From: Epilithonimonas bovis DSM 19482
GTDB taxonomy: Bacteria; Bacteroidota; Bacteroidia; Flavobacteriales; Weeksellaceae
DNA length: 64,000 nt
Reading direction: 5' to 3'
NCBI RefSeq assembly: GCF_900108115.1
Contig: NZ_FTPU01000005.1
Coordinates: 62,001-126,000 of the forward strand
Below the pieces are notes generated by a model that had not been told where the DNA came from, did not search any database, and worked only from the letters and a program-made list of their open reading frames with translations. Below are positions 37,220 through 47,537 of this stretch, piece after piece. The first letter of the stretch is position 1. The number at the start of each line of letters is the position of its first letter. Both the position numbers and the translations under genes were made by a program.

Positions 37220-38410
37220 TTAGAATTGATCCAGGAAATTTTTAATTCTTGTCATAGCTTCTGTTAATTCCTCTTCAGAAGCTGCGTAGGAAAAGCGGAT
37301 GCACTCAGGGCTACCAAAACTTACACCACCTACACATCCTACATGGGCATTTTCCAACAAAAACATAGCAAAATCATCAGCGTCTTTAATCTCTGTACCA
37401 TTAAGGGTTTTACCCAAATAATAAGAAATGTCAGGGAAGATGTAAAAGGCGCTTTTCGGAAGATTACATTTGAAGCCCTTAATCTCTTTCATCAGTCCAT
37501 ATACCAGATCCCGCCTCTTGTGAAATTCGCTAATCATGTACTGCAGTTCCTGTGGATCCATCTTCAGAGCGGTTATAGAAGCTCTCTGCGCCACGGTATT
37601 GGCACCACTTGTCATCTGGCCCTGCACCTTGTCGCAGGCTTTGGCTAACCAATCCGGACATGCCGAGTAACCAATTCGCCATCCTGTCATGGCAAAGGCT
37701 TTACTCATGCCGTTGATAACCGCAGTCTGTTCATAGACTTGCGGAAAACTTGCGATGGAAACATGCTCACCATCATAATTGATAAATTCGTATATCTCGT
37801 CTGATATAATAGTAATATCAGGATATTTTGCAATAACATTGGCAATGGCTTCCAGCTCCTCACCTGTATAGAAACTACCGGACGGATTGCACGGTGAGCT
37901 GTAAAGCAGGGCTTTGGTTTTTGGAGTAATGGCCTGCTCCAGCTGTGCAGCAGTGATCTTAAAATCAGTATCGATAGAGGTTTCTATAAAAACGGAAGTT
38001 CCACCTACCAGCTTGACCATCTCATCATAACTTACCCAATATGGTGCGGGCAGTATCACTTCATCACCATCATTAACGATGGCTGCCAAAACATTGATAA
38101 TAGACTGCTTGGCACCGTTGGAAACACAGATCTGTGTCGGTTTATAATCCAGATTGTTATCTCTCTTCAGCTTGTCTGCAACGGCCTGTCTAAGTTCTAA
38201 AAAGCCCGGAACCGGAGAATAATGGCTGTAATTTTCATTAATCGCATCAAAAGCGGCCTGCTTTATTTTTTGTGGTACATCAAAATCAGGCTCCCCCAGT
38301 GTAAGGCTGATGACATCTACGCCGGATGCTTTCATCTCACGAACTTTGTTGCTCATGACAAAGGTTTGGGAATAACTTAGTCGGTTCAGTCGGTCAGAAA
38401 TTTTGCTCAT
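37220..38410 (-). CDS. Class I pyridoxal-phosphate aminotransferase (aspartate type)
   Basis: A 396-residue aminotransferase of the AAT Ib subgroup, which usually transfers the amino group of aspartate to 2-oxoglutarate and may also accept prephenate or other amino acids. Markers are VISLTLGEPDFDVPQKIKQA, SHYSPVPGFLELRQAVADK, SNGAKQSI, PAPYWVSYDEMVKLVGG, SSPCNPSGSFY, IISDEIYEFINYDGE and the PLP lysine (about 237) in INGMSKAFAMTGWRIGYSAC. A -7 element lies 25 bases before the ATG. It appears monocistronic. Confidence 0.9.
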   Translation of the reverse strand: MSKISDRLNRLSYSQTFVMSNKVREMKASGVDVISLTLGEPDFDVPQKIKQAAFDAINENYSHYSPVPGFLELRQAVADKLKRDNNLDYKPTQICVSNGAKQSIINVLAAIVNDGDEVILPAPYWVSYDEMVKLVGGTSVFIETSIDTDFKITAAQLEQAITPKTKALLYSSPCNPSGSFYTGEELEAIANVIAKYPDITIISDEIYEFINYDGEHVSIASFPQVYEQTAVINGMSKAFAMTGWRIGYSACPDWLAKACDKVQGQMTSGANTVAQRASITALKMDPQELQYMISEFHKRRDLVYGLMKEIKGFKCNLPKSAFYIFPDISYYLGKTLNGTEIKDADDFAMFLLENAHVGCVGGVSFGSPECIRFSYAASEEELTEAMTRIKNFLDQF

Positions 38411-38435
38411 GCTTTAGATAATTGGATTTAGTGAG

Positions 38436-38443
38436 CAAATATA
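38436..38443 (-). promoter_or_regulatory. -7 promoter element of the aminotransferase gene
   Basis: TATATTTG on the minus strand matches TAnnTTTG and lies 25 bases upstream of the start codon. A -33 element is not obvious. Confidence 0.45.
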
Positions 38444-38682
38444 ATTGTTTAAATTAAAATAAAAGTCTTCCCATGCCTTATACTCACTAAAAATCTTTGA
38501 AAATTTTATTTTTCTGATAAAAAATTTTGTCACCGAATAAGTCGTAGGCTTATCGTAGTTGAAAAGTGTATGTTTCTTTCAAATCAATATTAATAATATG
38601 TTTTTTTCTTCCGAAACGCAGCGTAATTTTATTATTTTTAATAAATTTGATACAAATTTTTATAAAATCATATATAATAATA

Positions 38683-41292
38683 ATGAATAAAAGAAAACTA
38701 CCTCTTTTAATTGCGGCTTTCTCATTACTCACGGTTAATTCTGTTATGGGCCAGAATTACAAAAGTATAGTAGAGGATTATCTGAAGTCGTCTACTGCCG
38801 GGAAGCATATTTCTAATAAAGAATTTATCATCGCCTCGGAAGATCCTTCACAATCGCTGAATGCGACAGTGGTGAAAATACAGCAGACTTATAACGGTAT
38901 TCCTGTATATGGTAATTCTTCCACTTTGCTGATCAGAGAAAATGATGTCCTTAATTTCGTTGGGGATTTTAGTTCCAGTAAAACGACATCTTCAAATAGT
39001 TCTCAGGCTGCATCAGGTGAAACTATTTTGATGAAGGTCATCCAAAATCTTAACCTGAAAAATGGCCAAGCTTATAAAGCAGCACTTACAAGCGGAGATA
39101 TCAAAGCCCCTTCTTTGGTATATTATGATAATGGGACTGCGCTAAAATTATCTTATGAGCTGGAATTCTATGAGCAACAATCAAGCAATCTTTGGCATAT
39201 TATTGCTGATGCCAAATCCGGGACAATCTATGAGCAAAACAATCTTACACTTTCCTGTAATTTTGCTGACAATGCTTATGGAAGTGAGCATACCCATACT
39301 GATGGGGCGCAGGACAATCATTTGGTAATGTATCCTCAGAATAAGGTTCAAACTAAACAATCATCATTATTAGCCAATAATGCATCTTACAGAGTTTTTC
39401 CATTTCCGGTAGAGGCGCCTACTTTTGGCGACAGAGCATTATTAACAAACCCTTGGGATAATACAGCATCATCCCTTGGCTGGCAGAATGATAACACTAA
39501 TGAATATAATATCACCAGAGGGAACAATGTATATGTTTACACTGATGAGTCCAGTACTAATACCATAGGTTCATCAGCAGATGGAGGCAGTTCTCATATT
39601 TTTGACTTTCCTTTTAATATAGACAATGGTCTGGACAGTTACAAAGATGCAGCAATGACTAATCTTTTTTATGTAAACAACCACGTGCATGATGTATTGT
39701 ATAAGTTTGGGTTTACAGAGACATCAAAAAACTTTCAGGCCTATAATTTTGGTAAAGGAGGAAGCCAAAATGATTATGTTCAGGCAGAAGCCCGAGACGG
39801 CGCAGGTTTAGCTGATTTATCTCTGGGCATCTACAATAATGCCAATTTTTCAACCCCTTCAGACGGAACCACACCAAGAATGCAGATGTACGTTTGGATG
39901 GGATCTGCACCGTACTTTACTTTTAATGGGCCTTCATCAGTTGCCGGAACTACAATCCCGAGCGTTGGGCTGGGATATTTTGGTGTACCATTATGGAAAA
40001 AGCCAATAACTGCCGATGTGGCTGTTTCGCCAGTTGCAGATGCGTGTACTGCACTGCCTGCCGGTTCACTTAGTGGTAAAATAGGCATTGCCAAAAGAGG
40101 CACCTGTAACTTTACCGTAAAGGTAAAAAACATGGAGGCAGCCGGTGCGGTCGGGGCTATCATTTACAATACACCAGATGCCGCAAGCAACCCTGGAGAA
40201 GCCATCAGCAATATGTCAGGAGATGGAACAACTACAGTAGCCATCCCATCCGTGTTTCTTCCCCAATCTAAGGGAGAAGCTATAACCAGTTTAATTACCG
40301 GGGGACAGGCGGTTAATGTAACTCTTAGTAACAAAGCAAAAGATGGCAGTTTAGACAATGGCATTATAAGCCATGAATATGGTCATGGATTATCCAACAG
40401 GCTTACAGGCACCAATGTAGGCTGCTTGAGTTCTACTAATGATAAAGAGCAAATGGGTGAAGGCTGGTCTGATTTCCTTGCGCTGATGCTGACAATGAAG
40501 CCTGGTGACAATGCGTCTGTTGCAAGGGGTATAGGCACTTACGCCAGCAACCAATCTACAACTGGCGGTGGTATAAGACCTGCCAAATATTCCCCAGATT
40601 TTTCAGTCAACAACTATACTTATGGTAAAACCAATGGAATGGAATATACCAATTCTTCAGGTGATTTAGTTCCGGATGTACACTCCGTAGGTTTTGTATG
40701 GGCAAGTATCCTTTGGGATCTTAACTGGAAGTATGTAGAGAAGTATGGGTACAATAATGATATTACCGCTGATGCTAACTCAGGACCTGCAAGGGTTTTC
40801 CAGGCAGTGGTAGACGGTTTAAAATTACAGGGCTGTTACCCAACATTTGTTAGCGGCAGAGATGCCATAATAGCTGCTGACCAAGCATCTACAGGCGGAC
40901 AGAACAAATGTATGATATGGAACACCTTTGCGAAAAGAGGTGTAGGTGTGAGTGCAAGCGCCGGCTCCAAAACTAATATCAATGATCAGATAGAAGATTT
41001 TACTGTTCCTGCAGAGTGTGCCCTGGCCACTAATGAAGTGACTGCAGCAAAAGCATTCAGTATCTATCCTAACCCAGCGAAAAACGAATTCTTTTTAAAT
41101 TTTAATAATTCGATTATTGGTAAGGTTAATGTTGAGATTTATGATGCTGCCGGTAAATTAGTTTCTACACAGCAAGTAGATCCTTCCGCTAAAGAAGGGA
41201 TTAATACCCAAAAATTGGTAAATGGTGTTTATATTGTAAAAGCATCAGGTATCGGTGTTAACTACAGTTCAAAGATTGTAATCAGCAAGTAA
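38683..41292 (+). CDS. M36 (fungalysin) metallopeptidase with PA and T9SS domains
   Basis: A secreted zinc protease of 869 residues. ATG 38683 is chosen because it opens a signal peptide (KRKLPLLIAAFSLLTVNSVMGQ), and upstream in-frame codons would bury it. Order: FTP/PepSY-like propeptide (NATVVKIQQTYNGIPVYGN); M36 catalytic domain; an inserted protease-associated domain (AAGAVGAIIYNT near residue 485); the zinc motif HEYGH (from residue 564) in IISHEYGHGLSNRL; and the third ligand in EQMGEGWSDF. The C-terminal SIYPNPAKNEFFLNF...NGVYIVKA is a type IX secretion sorting domain. It is probably released outside the cell to digest protein. Confidence 0.93.
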   Translation: MNKRKLPLLIAAFSLLTVNSVMGQNYKSIVEDYLKSSTAGKHISNKEFIIASEDPSQSLNATVVKIQQTYNGIPVYGNSSTLLIRENDVLNFVGDFSSSKTTSSNSSQAASGETILMKVIQNLNLKNGQAYKAALTSGDIKAPSLVYYDNGTALKLSYELEFYEQQSSNLWHIIADAKSGTIYEQNNLTLSCNFADNAYGSEHTHTDGAQDNHLVMYPQNKVQTKQSSLLANNASYRVFPFPVEAPTFGDRALLTNPWDNTASSLGWQNDNTNEYNITRGNNVYVYTDESSTNTIGSSADGGSSHIFDFPFNIDNGLDSYKDAAMTNLFYVNNHVHDVLYKFGFTETSKNFQAYNFGKGGSQNDYVQAEARDGAGLADLSLGIYNNANFSTPSDGTTPRMQMYVWMGSAPYFTFNGPSSVAGTTIPSVGLGYFGVPLWKKPITADVAVSPVADACTALPAGSLSGKIGIAKRGTCNFTVKVKNMEAAGAVGAIIYNTPDAASNPGEAISNMSGDGTTTVAIPSVFLPQSKGEAITSLITGGQAVNVTLSNKAKDGSLDNGIISHEYGHGLSNRLTGTNVGCLSSTNDKEQMGEGWSDFLALMLTMKPGDNASVARGIGTYASNQSTTGGGIRPAKYSPDFSVNNYTYGKTNGMEYTNSSGDLVPDVHSVGFVWASILWDLNWKYVEKYGYNNDITADANSGPARVFQAVVDGLKLQGCYPTFVSGRDAIIAADQASTGGQNKCMIWNTFAKRGVGVSASAGSKTNINDQIEDFTVPAECALATNEVTAAKAFSIYPNPAKNEFFLNFNNSIIGKVNVEIYDAAGKLVSTQQVDPSAKEGINTQKLVNGVYIVKASGIGVNYSSKIVISK

Positions 41293-41312
41293 TCATTAAG
41301 TTTTATAATTAG

Positions 41313-41342
41313 AGAAAAGCCGCAGTTATTTGCGGCTTTTCT
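41313..41342. terminator. Bidirectional terminator
   Basis: A perfect 12-bp stem (AGAAAAGCCGCA / TGCGGCTTTTCT, loop GTTATT) is followed by GTTTT. It lies between the convergent M36 peptidase and CoA-transferase genes and is U-rich in both directions. Confidence 0.88.
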
Positions 41343-41357
41343 GTTTTATTGATATTT

Positions 41358-42011
41358 TTAAAGTTGCATTTCCGGGACATCGCCGTCAATAAGGAGATGG
41401 GCTTCGGTCGCTTTGATGATATCATCTACGGTTACGCCGGGTGCTCTTTCTATAAGCCTGAGGCCTGCAGGCGTTACCTCCATCACGGCCAGTTCGGTCA
41501 CAATCTTTTTAACACAGTTAACCCCTGTTAAAGGCAGCGTACACTGTTTAAGAATCTTGGATTCGCCTGCTTTGTTAACGTGCATCATAGCCACAATAAT
41601 GTTCTCAGCAGAGGCTACCAGGTCCATGGCGCCACCCATCCCTTTAACCATCTTTCCGGGGATTTTCCAGTTGGCGATATCACCATTTTCAGAAACCTCC
41701 ATAGCACCTAAAATGGTCAGGTCAACCTTTTGGCTTCTGATCATCCCAAAACTAAAGGCCGAATCAAAAAATGATCCGCCAGGCAGAATGGTGATGGTCT
41801 GCTTCCCTGCGTTAATCAGATCTGCATCCTCTTCGCCTTCGTAAGGAAAAGGCCCCATGCCCAGCACACCATTCTCACTCTGGAACTCTACCGAAATATC
41901 ATCGGGGACGTAGTTCGCTACCAACGTGGGGATACCTATACCCAAATTAACATACATTCTGTCTTTAACCTCCCTGGAGATGCGTTTTGCAATTTGTTCT
42001 TTAGTCAGCAT
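41358..42011 (-). CDS. scoB: 3-oxoacid CoA-transferase subunit B
   Basis: Beta subunit (217 residues) of a succinyl-CoA:3-oxoacid-type CoA transferase, which moves CoA between succinate and acetoacetate. The catalytic glutamate is E46 in the SENG motif of [19 protein letters not shown]. Other marks are [46 protein letters not shown] and [16 protein letters not shown]. Its start overlaps the end of subunit A by 11 bases, so translation is coupled. A related acetoacetyl-CoA thiolase lies at 52.8-54.0 kb. Confidence 0.93.
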   Translation of the reverse strand: MLTKEQIAKRISREVKDRMYVNLGIGIPTLVANYVPDDISVEFQSENGVLGMGPFPYEGEEDADLINAGKQTITILPGGSFFDSAFSFGMIRSQKVDLTILGAMEVSENGDIANWKIPGKMVKGMGGAMDLVASAENIIVAMMHVNKAGESKILKQCTLPLTGVNCVKKIVTELAVMEVTPAGLRLIERAPGVTVDDIIKATEAHLLIDGDVPEMQL

Positions 42012-42714
42012 GGTTCAATGGTTTTCTGGTGGTACGTTGTTCTATTCTTTTCTCATAATCCGTGCCCTGGAAAATACGCTGCACCATGATCCCGGGGATA
42101 TGAATCTGGTTGGGATCCAGCTGCCCCGGTTCTACCAGTTCCTCCACTTCTGCAATCGTTATTTTGCCGGCACCGGCCATTGGATAATTAAAGTTACGTG
42201 CGGAGGATTTAAAAACCAAATTACCGGCATAATCCCCCTTCCAGGCTTTAACAATAGAAAAATCAGCGTTATAGGCATATTCCAAGATATGAGGTTTCCC
42301 GTTGAAGTCTTTAATCTCTTTGCCTTCGGCCACTTCGGTACCGTAGCCTGCGGGTGTATAAAATGCGGGGATACCAGCCTGCGCAGCCCTGCATTTCTCC
42401 GCCAGTGTCCCTTGTGGTGTCAGCTCCACCTCCAACTCACCGGACAGCATTTGACGTTCAAACTCAGCATTTTCCCCAACATAAGATGAGATCATTTTTT
42501 TGATCTGTTTCTTATGCAGCAGCAGGCCCAGCCCAAAGTCATCCACACCGGCATTGTTGGAGATGCAGGTGAGCTGCCCTATGTTTTTGTTAACCAATTC
42601 TGCAATGCAGTTTTCCGGAATGCCACAGAGCCCAAAACCACCAAACATCACCGTCATACCTGTTTCTATATCTTTTACAGCCTCTGCTGCATTTTTGACC
42701 CGTTTATCTATCAT
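42001..42714 (-). CDS. scoA: 3-oxoacid CoA-transferase subunit A
   Basis: Alpha subunit (237 residues) of the CoA transferase. The family hallmark [19 protein letters not shown] sits near residue 18, followed by [55 protein letters not shown], and the C-terminal [21 protein letters not shown]. Both subunits together would interconvert acetoacetate and acetoacetyl-CoA. It is the first gene of the pair. No matching promoter element was seen upstream. Confidence 0.93.
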   Translation of the reverse strand: MIDKRVKNAAEAVKDIETGMTVMFGGFGLCGIPENCIAELVNKNIGQLTCISNNAGVDDFGLGLLLHKKQIKKMISSYVGENAEFERQMLSGELEVELTPQGTLAEKCRAAQAGIPAFYTPAGYGTEVAEGKEIKDFNGKPHILEYAYNADFSIVKAWKGDYAGNLVFKSSARNFNYPMAGAGKITIAEVEELVEPGQLDPNQIHIPGIMVQRIFQGTDYEKRIEQRTTRKPLNHAD

Positions 42715-42882
42715 ACGCTTATCTTTTTTGTCGGTTTATAAATATAAAAAAATCCAGAGGATAAGATGAAAGAAAAATAAATAAAAGATAACGATGATGG
42801 TACCGCCGATCAAATACGGATTTGAGCCGCACTATCAATCCTTTAAAAAAGGGATTGCGCCCGGCAGGCGGTCAAAAAAAGC

Positions 42883-42903
42883 CATACACCAAAAAAATGT
42901 ATG
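42883..42903 (-). terminator. Possible terminator after the small exported protein gene
   Basis: CATACA / TGTATG (6 bp) with a T-rich loop, followed on the minus strand by GCTTTTTTT. The stem is short. Confidence 0.45.
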
Positions 42904-42930
42904 ATTTTCCTAACAATTTAAAACTATTTT

Positions 42931-43335
42931 TTATCGGTTACTGATTGTGACGCTGACAGGCATCACATAAGAAGACGCTAACATATGGCGGTTCATGTTA
43001 CCGACATCCACTTTGTAAATAAGACGGGACAGTACGTTTTCAATTTCTTTGCTAACGTTTTCACAATCACCGGTTGCATGAATATTTGTTATTTTACCAT
43101 TCTCAGTAAGGCTGAACCGAACATTTGAATTAACGGTACCTTCTTTATAGTCCTGAGCCGTGAAATCAAAATTATCCTTCAACAGCTTTCTCAACTCTCC
43201 AAAACCATCAGCAGAACTGAGGACAACTTCCTGGATTTTATTCTCACGACTTTGCGCACGCAGCATGCTGATAATGCCACCGGACATCAGCAAAAAAAAT
43301 GACAAGAGCATTACCTTTGTATTTTTCATATCCAT
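42931..43335 (-). CDS. Small exported protein, unknown function
   Basis: A 134-residue protein with an N-terminal signal peptide (KNTKVMLLSFFLLMSGGII, cleavage near RAQ). The mature part, VRFSLTENGKITNIHATGDC followed by SKEIENVLSRLIYKVDVG, resembles the beta-alpha-beta core of TonB C-terminal domains seen in many Bacteroidota proteins, but there is no energy-coupling N-terminus. ATG 43335 or 43329 could be the start. A -7 element (TAACTTTG) lies 30 bases upstream at 43372-43365. Function is unknown. Confidence 0.6.
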   Translation of the reverse strand: MDMKNTKVMLLSFFLLMSGGIISMLRAQSRENKIQEVVLSSADGFGELRKLLKDNFDFTAQDYKEGTVNSNVRFSLTENGKITNIHATGDCENVSKEIENVLSRLIYKVDVGNMNRHMLASSYVMPVSVTISNR

Positions 43336-43364
43336 AAATTTTAAGGTGAACTTATTCTGAACAC

Positions 43365-43372
43365 CAAAGTTA
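43365..43372 (-). promoter_or_regulatory. -7 promoter element of the small exported protein
   Basis: TAACTTTG on the minus strand, a perfect TAnnTTTG match, about 30 bases before the start. Confidence 0.45.
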
Positions 43373-43441
43373 CTTAAAATTAAAATACAATTAATATTAA
43401 ATTAATATACAAGTCTGAATTTTCATCAGAGTTTGCAAAAA

Positions 43442-43468
43442 AGCCATTGTCTTTTGCAGACAATGGCT
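43442..43468 (-). terminator. Terminator of uvrA
   Basis: AGCCATTGTC / GACAATGGCT (10 bp, 7-base loop), followed on the minus strand by TTTTTTG. It lies 27 bases after the uvrA stop. Confidence 0.85.
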
Positions 43469-43494
43469 ATATGTATTAATTGTATCTATAAAGT

Positions 43495-46323
43495 TTACAG
43501 CTCTTTCTTAAGAAATTTGGCTGTCAAGCTTTTCCGGGATTTAATAATCTCTTCCGGCGTGCCCTCTGCGATGATCTGCCCGCCATGTTTTCCCCCTTCC
43601 GGGCCAACGTCGATAATATGATCTGCCAGCTTGATAACATCCATATTATGTTCGATAATGATGAATGAATTACCCAACTCTACCAGCTGCTCTATAGCTT
43701 CCATCAGGATTTTGACATCTTCAAAATGAAGCCCTGTTGTCGGCTCATCCAAAATATACAAGGTATTACCGGTTTGCCGTTTGGACAGTTCTGTTGCCAG
43801 TTTTACACGCTGCGCTTCTCCACCACTCAGGGTTGTTGACTGCTGCCCAATGGTGATGTAGCCTAAGCCCACATCCTGAAGCGTTTTGACCTTATTGTAG
43901 ATTTTAGGAATCGGCTGAAAGAAGTCTACCGCTTCGTTAATCGTCATTTCCAGCACGTCGGAGATGGATTTCCCCTTGTAGCGGACTTCCAGCGTTTCGC
44001 GGTTAAACCGTTTGCCGTGGCAGGTTTCGCAGTGCACATAGACATCCGGCAGGAAGTTCATTTCAATCACTTTGAGGCCGCCACCCTGGCAGGTTTCACA
44101 GCGCCCGCCTTTGACATTGAAGGAAAAGCGGCCTGCTTTATAACCGCGGATTTTACTCTCCGGCAATTCTGCGAAGAGGTTCCGGATATCGGTAAACATG
44201 CCTGTATAGGTTGCCGGGTTGGAGCGCGGTGTCCTCCCAATCGGAGACTGGTCAACGTCAACAATCTTGTCTATATTATCAATCCCCTCTATACTTTTAT
44301 AAGGCAGCGGCTCCTGGACCGCGCGGTAGAAGTGGCGGTTGAGTATGGGGTACAATGTACCGTTAATCAGTGATGATTTGCCGCTACCGGAGATACCGGT
44401 GACCACCACCAGTTTGCCCAGTGGGATCTCCAGCGTTACATTTTTCAGGTTGTTTCCGGTTGCACCTTTCAGGATAATGGATTTACCATTTCCTGCCCTG
44501 CGCTCCGCCGGCACTTCTATTTTCCTTTTACCAGTGATATAATCTGCGGTAATGGTATTGGCTTTGGCGATATCTTTGGGATCACCCTGCCACAGGACCT
44601 CGCCTCCGTATTTGCCTGCTCTGGGGCCAATGTCCAGCACATGGTCGGCCTCCAGGATCATATCCTTATCGTGTTCTACCACCAATACCGAGTTACCAAT
44701 ATCCCGCAGTTCTTTGAGAGATCTGATAAGCCGCTCGTTATCGCGCTGGTGTAGCCCAATGGACGGCTCATCCAGAATGTATAAGACATTGACCAGCTGG
44801 GAACCGATCTGAGTCGCCAGCCGGATCCGTTGCGACTCCCCACCCGACAGGGTTTTAGAGCTTCTGCTAAGACTCAGGTAATCCAAGCCGACATCCAGCA
44901 GGAACTGCAGCCTGGTTTCTATCTCTTTCAGTATTTCGTTGGCGATTAACTTCTTTTTATCACTGAATTTATCCCTGATTTCTGCCAGCCATTCTTTGAA
45001 ATCCAGAAGTGAAAGCCCGTTAACTTCCGCAATATTTTTGCCGTCGATTTTAAAACTAAGGCTTTCCTGACGGAGGCGCGCTCCTTTGCAGGCCGGGCAC
45101 AGCTCTTCTGCGGTGAAATTACGCTCCACTAATACGGCATCGTAATTCTCGCGCTCTTCCACCATATCTTCAAGGACTTTGACCAGGCCATCAAAGTTGA
45201 TCTTGATCTTTTTGGAAATACCGGCATGTTTCAGTTCCTTGGTGATATCCCTGGTGTAACCATTGTAGATATATTCGCGTGCCTCCTGTGGGATATCTTT
45301 GAAAGGCGTAGTCAGGCTCAGGTCGAACAGTTCCAGTATCGCTTTGATCTGCGAGAGGATCCATTTGTTGGATTTGATCTGCTCCAACGGCAGAAGCGCT
45401 CCCTGATTGATGGAGAGTTTATCATTCTCCACAAAATAATCCGTATTTACTTTTTTGACGGTCCCCAGTCCTTTGCAGGTTTCGCAATGGCCTTTTGGGG
45501 AGTTAAAAGAGAATGTATTAGGTTCCGGCAGCGCCAGTGAATCCCCCGTGGCATCATCCATCAGGTTTTTGCTGAAGAACTGAGCATCCTCCTGCCCCAT
45601 TTCCTGAATCGCAATAATACCCTCTCCCATTTCCAGGGCCGTTTTCAGCGATTTGGGCATCCTGGCTGTGGAGGCATTTTCCCCAATGATCCATCGGTCT
45701 ATTACCACTTCGATATCGTGGGTTTTATAGCGGTCCAGTTTCAGATCATATTCGATATCCTGCATTGTTCCGTCGATGCGAGCCTGGGCATAACCCTTCT
45801 TGGACAGCTGTACAAAAAGCTCGTGGTAATGCCCTTTCCTGGACCTTACTACCGGAGCCAGAAGGTATACTTTTTTACCGGCATAGTTTTCTTTGATGGT
45901 GTCCAGGATCTGCTCTTCTGTGTAGCTCACCAGTTTCTGGCCGGATGACAATGAATAAGCATCAGAAACCCGTGCGAATAATAATCTGAGGAAATCGTAC
46001 AGCTCGGTGATGGTCCCCACGGTAGACCGCGGATTTTTGTTGGTGGTTTTCTGCTCAATGGCGATAACCGGAGACAGCCCTTCGATTTTGTCCACATCAG
46101 GTCGCTCCATCCCGCCCAGAAACTGCCTGGCGTATGCCGAAAAGGTTTCTATGTAGCGGCGCTGGCCCTCCGCGAAAATGGTATCGAAAGCCAGCGATGA
46201 TTTGCCGCTGCCGGACAGGCCGGTAATAACGACCAGTTCATTTCTCGGGATTTTGACGGATATATTTTTCAGATTGTGCTCCCTGGCACCATAAACTTCT
46301 ATAAAGTCCTGATTATCTTTCAT
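43495..46323 (-). CDS. uvrA: Excinuclease ABC subunit A
   Basis: Damage-recognition ATPase of nucleotide excision repair, 942 residues. It has two ABC modules: Walker A GLSGSGKSSLAFDTIFAEG (near residue 35) and GISGSGKSSLINGTLYP (near 640); signatures SRSSKTLSGGESQRIRLA and QQSTTLSGGEAQRVKLA; and Walker B LYILDEPSIGLHQRD and LYILDEPTTGLHFED. Zinc-binding cysteines are CETCKGLG, CPACKGAR, CETCQGGG and CETCHGKR. All are intact. A possible -7 element (TATTTTTG, minus strand) is at 46441-46434. It stands alone, with a terminator downstream and a repeat field upstream. Confidence 0.97.
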   Translation of the reverse strand: MKDNQDFIEVYGAREHNLKNISVKIPRNELVVITGLSGSGKSSLAFDTIFAEGQRRYIETFSAYARQFLGGMERPDVDKIEGLSPVIAIEQKTTNKNPRSTVGTITELYDFLRLLFARVSDAYSLSSGQKLVSYTEEQILDTIKENYAGKKVYLLAPVVRSRKGHYHELFVQLSKKGYAQARIDGTMQDIEYDLKLDRYKTHDIEVVIDRWIIGENASTARMPKSLKTALEMGEGIIAIQEMGQEDAQFFSKNLMDDATGDSLALPEPNTFSFNSPKGHCETCKGLGTVKKVNTDYFVENDKLSINQGALLPLEQIKSNKWILSQIKAILELFDLSLTTPFKDIPQEAREYIYNGYTRDITKELKHAGISKKIKINFDGLVKVLEDMVEERENYDAVLVERNFTAEELCPACKGARLRQESLSFKIDGKNIAEVNGLSLLDFKEWLAEIRDKFSDKKKLIANEILKEIETRLQFLLDVGLDYLSLSRSSKTLSGGESQRIRLATQIGSQLVNVLYILDEPSIGLHQRDNERLIRSLKELRDIGNSVLVVEHDKDMILEADHVLDIGPRAGKYGGEVLWQGDPKDIAKANTITADYITGKRKIEVPAERRAGNGKSIILKGATGNNLKNVTLEIPLGKLVVVTGISGSGKSSLINGTLYPILNRHFYRAVQEPLPYKSIEGIDNIDKIVDVDQSPIGRTPRSNPATYTGMFTDIRNLFAELPESKIRGYKAGRFSFNVKGGRCETCQGGGLKVIEMNFLPDVYVHCETCHGKRFNRETLEVRYKGKSISDVLEMTINEAVDFFQPIPKIYNKVKTLQDVGLGYITIGQQSTTLSGGEAQRVKLATELSKRQTGNTLYILDEPTTGLHFEDVKILMEAIEQLVELGNSFIIIEHNMDVIKLADHIIDVGPEGGKHGGQIIAEGTPEEIIKSRKSLTAKFLKKEL

Positions 46324-46469
46324 ATACAGATATTCATTTATTTTAAATTCCCATAAAACCGCCCTGTTTCAATGCTTGATATGTTCAAAAATGGTGGCGG
46401 CCGTATGGTATTTTCACCCTTTTGGGCAAAGGACAAAAATACGGAAATTAATTGAGTAAAAGGGGATAA

Positions 46470-47100
46470 ATGATGTTGGGTGTTGGATGATGGATGATGG
46501 ATGATGGATGATGGATGATGGGTGATGGGTGATGGAGGATGGGTGATGGGTGATGGAGGATTTTTTTAACGCAAAGAGCGCAAAGATTTTTTTTATGTTG
46601 ATGATGTTAATGAGCGCAAGGGCACTTCGTTCAGCTAAGGGCTGCTGTGTTTTTTTGTTGCTGGAACGCGATTGCTGCGTTGCGGTGCCTCCATTTTTAG
46701 CATGAAAGCACTATTTGTTATTTTGTAAGGGGCAAGTGAACCAGGGTTCCGTCTGACTTTCCGATACATTGTCCTCCGCCCTGCTAAGGAAAATATTCGG
46801 AGTGACGGCGTGAATATGAGCGATAAGTGATGGATGATGGATGATTTTTTTAGCGCAAAGAGCGCAAAGATCTTTTTTATATTGATGATGTTAATGAGCG
46901 CAAGGGCACTTCGTTCAGCTAAGGACTGCTGTGTTTTTTTGGTTGCTGGAACGCGATTGTTGCGTTGCGGTGCCTCCATTTTTAGCATGAAAGCACTGTT
47001 CTTTATTTTGTAAGGTGCATGTGAACCAGGGTTCTGTCTTACTTTTTGATACATTTTACTCCGCTATGCTGCGGAAAACACTCAAGTGATAGTTTTGGAA
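46470..47100 (+). repeat. Composite dispersed repeat, two copies
   Basis: Two copies, with anchor words at 46568 and 46851. Each begins with a GATGGATGATGG-type minisatellite, then AACGCAAAGAGCGCAAAGAT, a T-run, GGCACTTCGTTCAGCTAAGG, a CGCGATTGCTGCG-like block, TAAGG...GAACCAGGGTTC, and CCGATACATT...GCTGCGGAAAA. The copies are about 285 bases apart. Related copies lie at 54.4-56.0 kb and at the right edge of the window. It contains no credible gene: the open frames here are low-complexity peptides encoded by the repeat. Confidence 0.88.
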
Positions 47101-47201
47101 GTTGGGTATTTTTTGATTTGGCGACTTTGGATACATTCATTATATTATTCTTAATTTAAGCATGATAAAATTAATAATATGATAATTAAAAAGAAGAATC
47201 C

Positions 47202-47256
47202 CATCCATGAACTATCCATGGCTTTGGTATGGCTTTACTATGGCTTTGCTATGAAT
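47202..47256 (+). repeat. 55-bp dispersed repeat with 11-bp period, copy 2
   Basis: Near-identical, inverted partner of 1427-1481. Three tandem 11-mers ATGGCTTTGGT, ATGGCTTTACT and ATGGCTTTGCT follow CATGAACTATCC. It lies between the composite repeat and the S1/P1 nuclease gene. Confidence 0.85.
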
Positions 47257-47506
47257 AGGATATCCTTAAATAATGAGCCTGATTTTTTAAAACATCCTAA
47301 TATCCCCTATTGACGGTCATTGAGCTTATCCCTACTTTTGCATTTATTCCGCAAAAAGCATGCTTTCCCCGCATTTAGCTGTGACACGGCTCTCAGATTT
47401 TTACGAATATGATAAAATCATCGGAAGAGTGTTATGCAGATAACACCTCTTTAAACTTTAATAATATTTAACAATCCATTCTGGAGTATAAAAGCCTTGC
47501 TAAAGC

Positions 47507-47514
47507 TATATTTG
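47507..47514 (+). promoter_or_regulatory. -7 promoter element of the S1/P1 nuclease gene
   Basis: TATATTTG (followed by C) matches TAnnTTTGC, 23 bases before the ATG. Confidence 0.5.
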
Positions 47515-47537
47515 CACATTGAAATCCATAAAAAAAA

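Noticed and set aside
46635-47054. Open frames inside the composite repeats (also at 54375-54680 and 55074-55265)
   Set aside because: The peptides are encoded by the repeat itself, recur in several copies in different frames and end at arbitrary points. They are a typical by-product of these elements.
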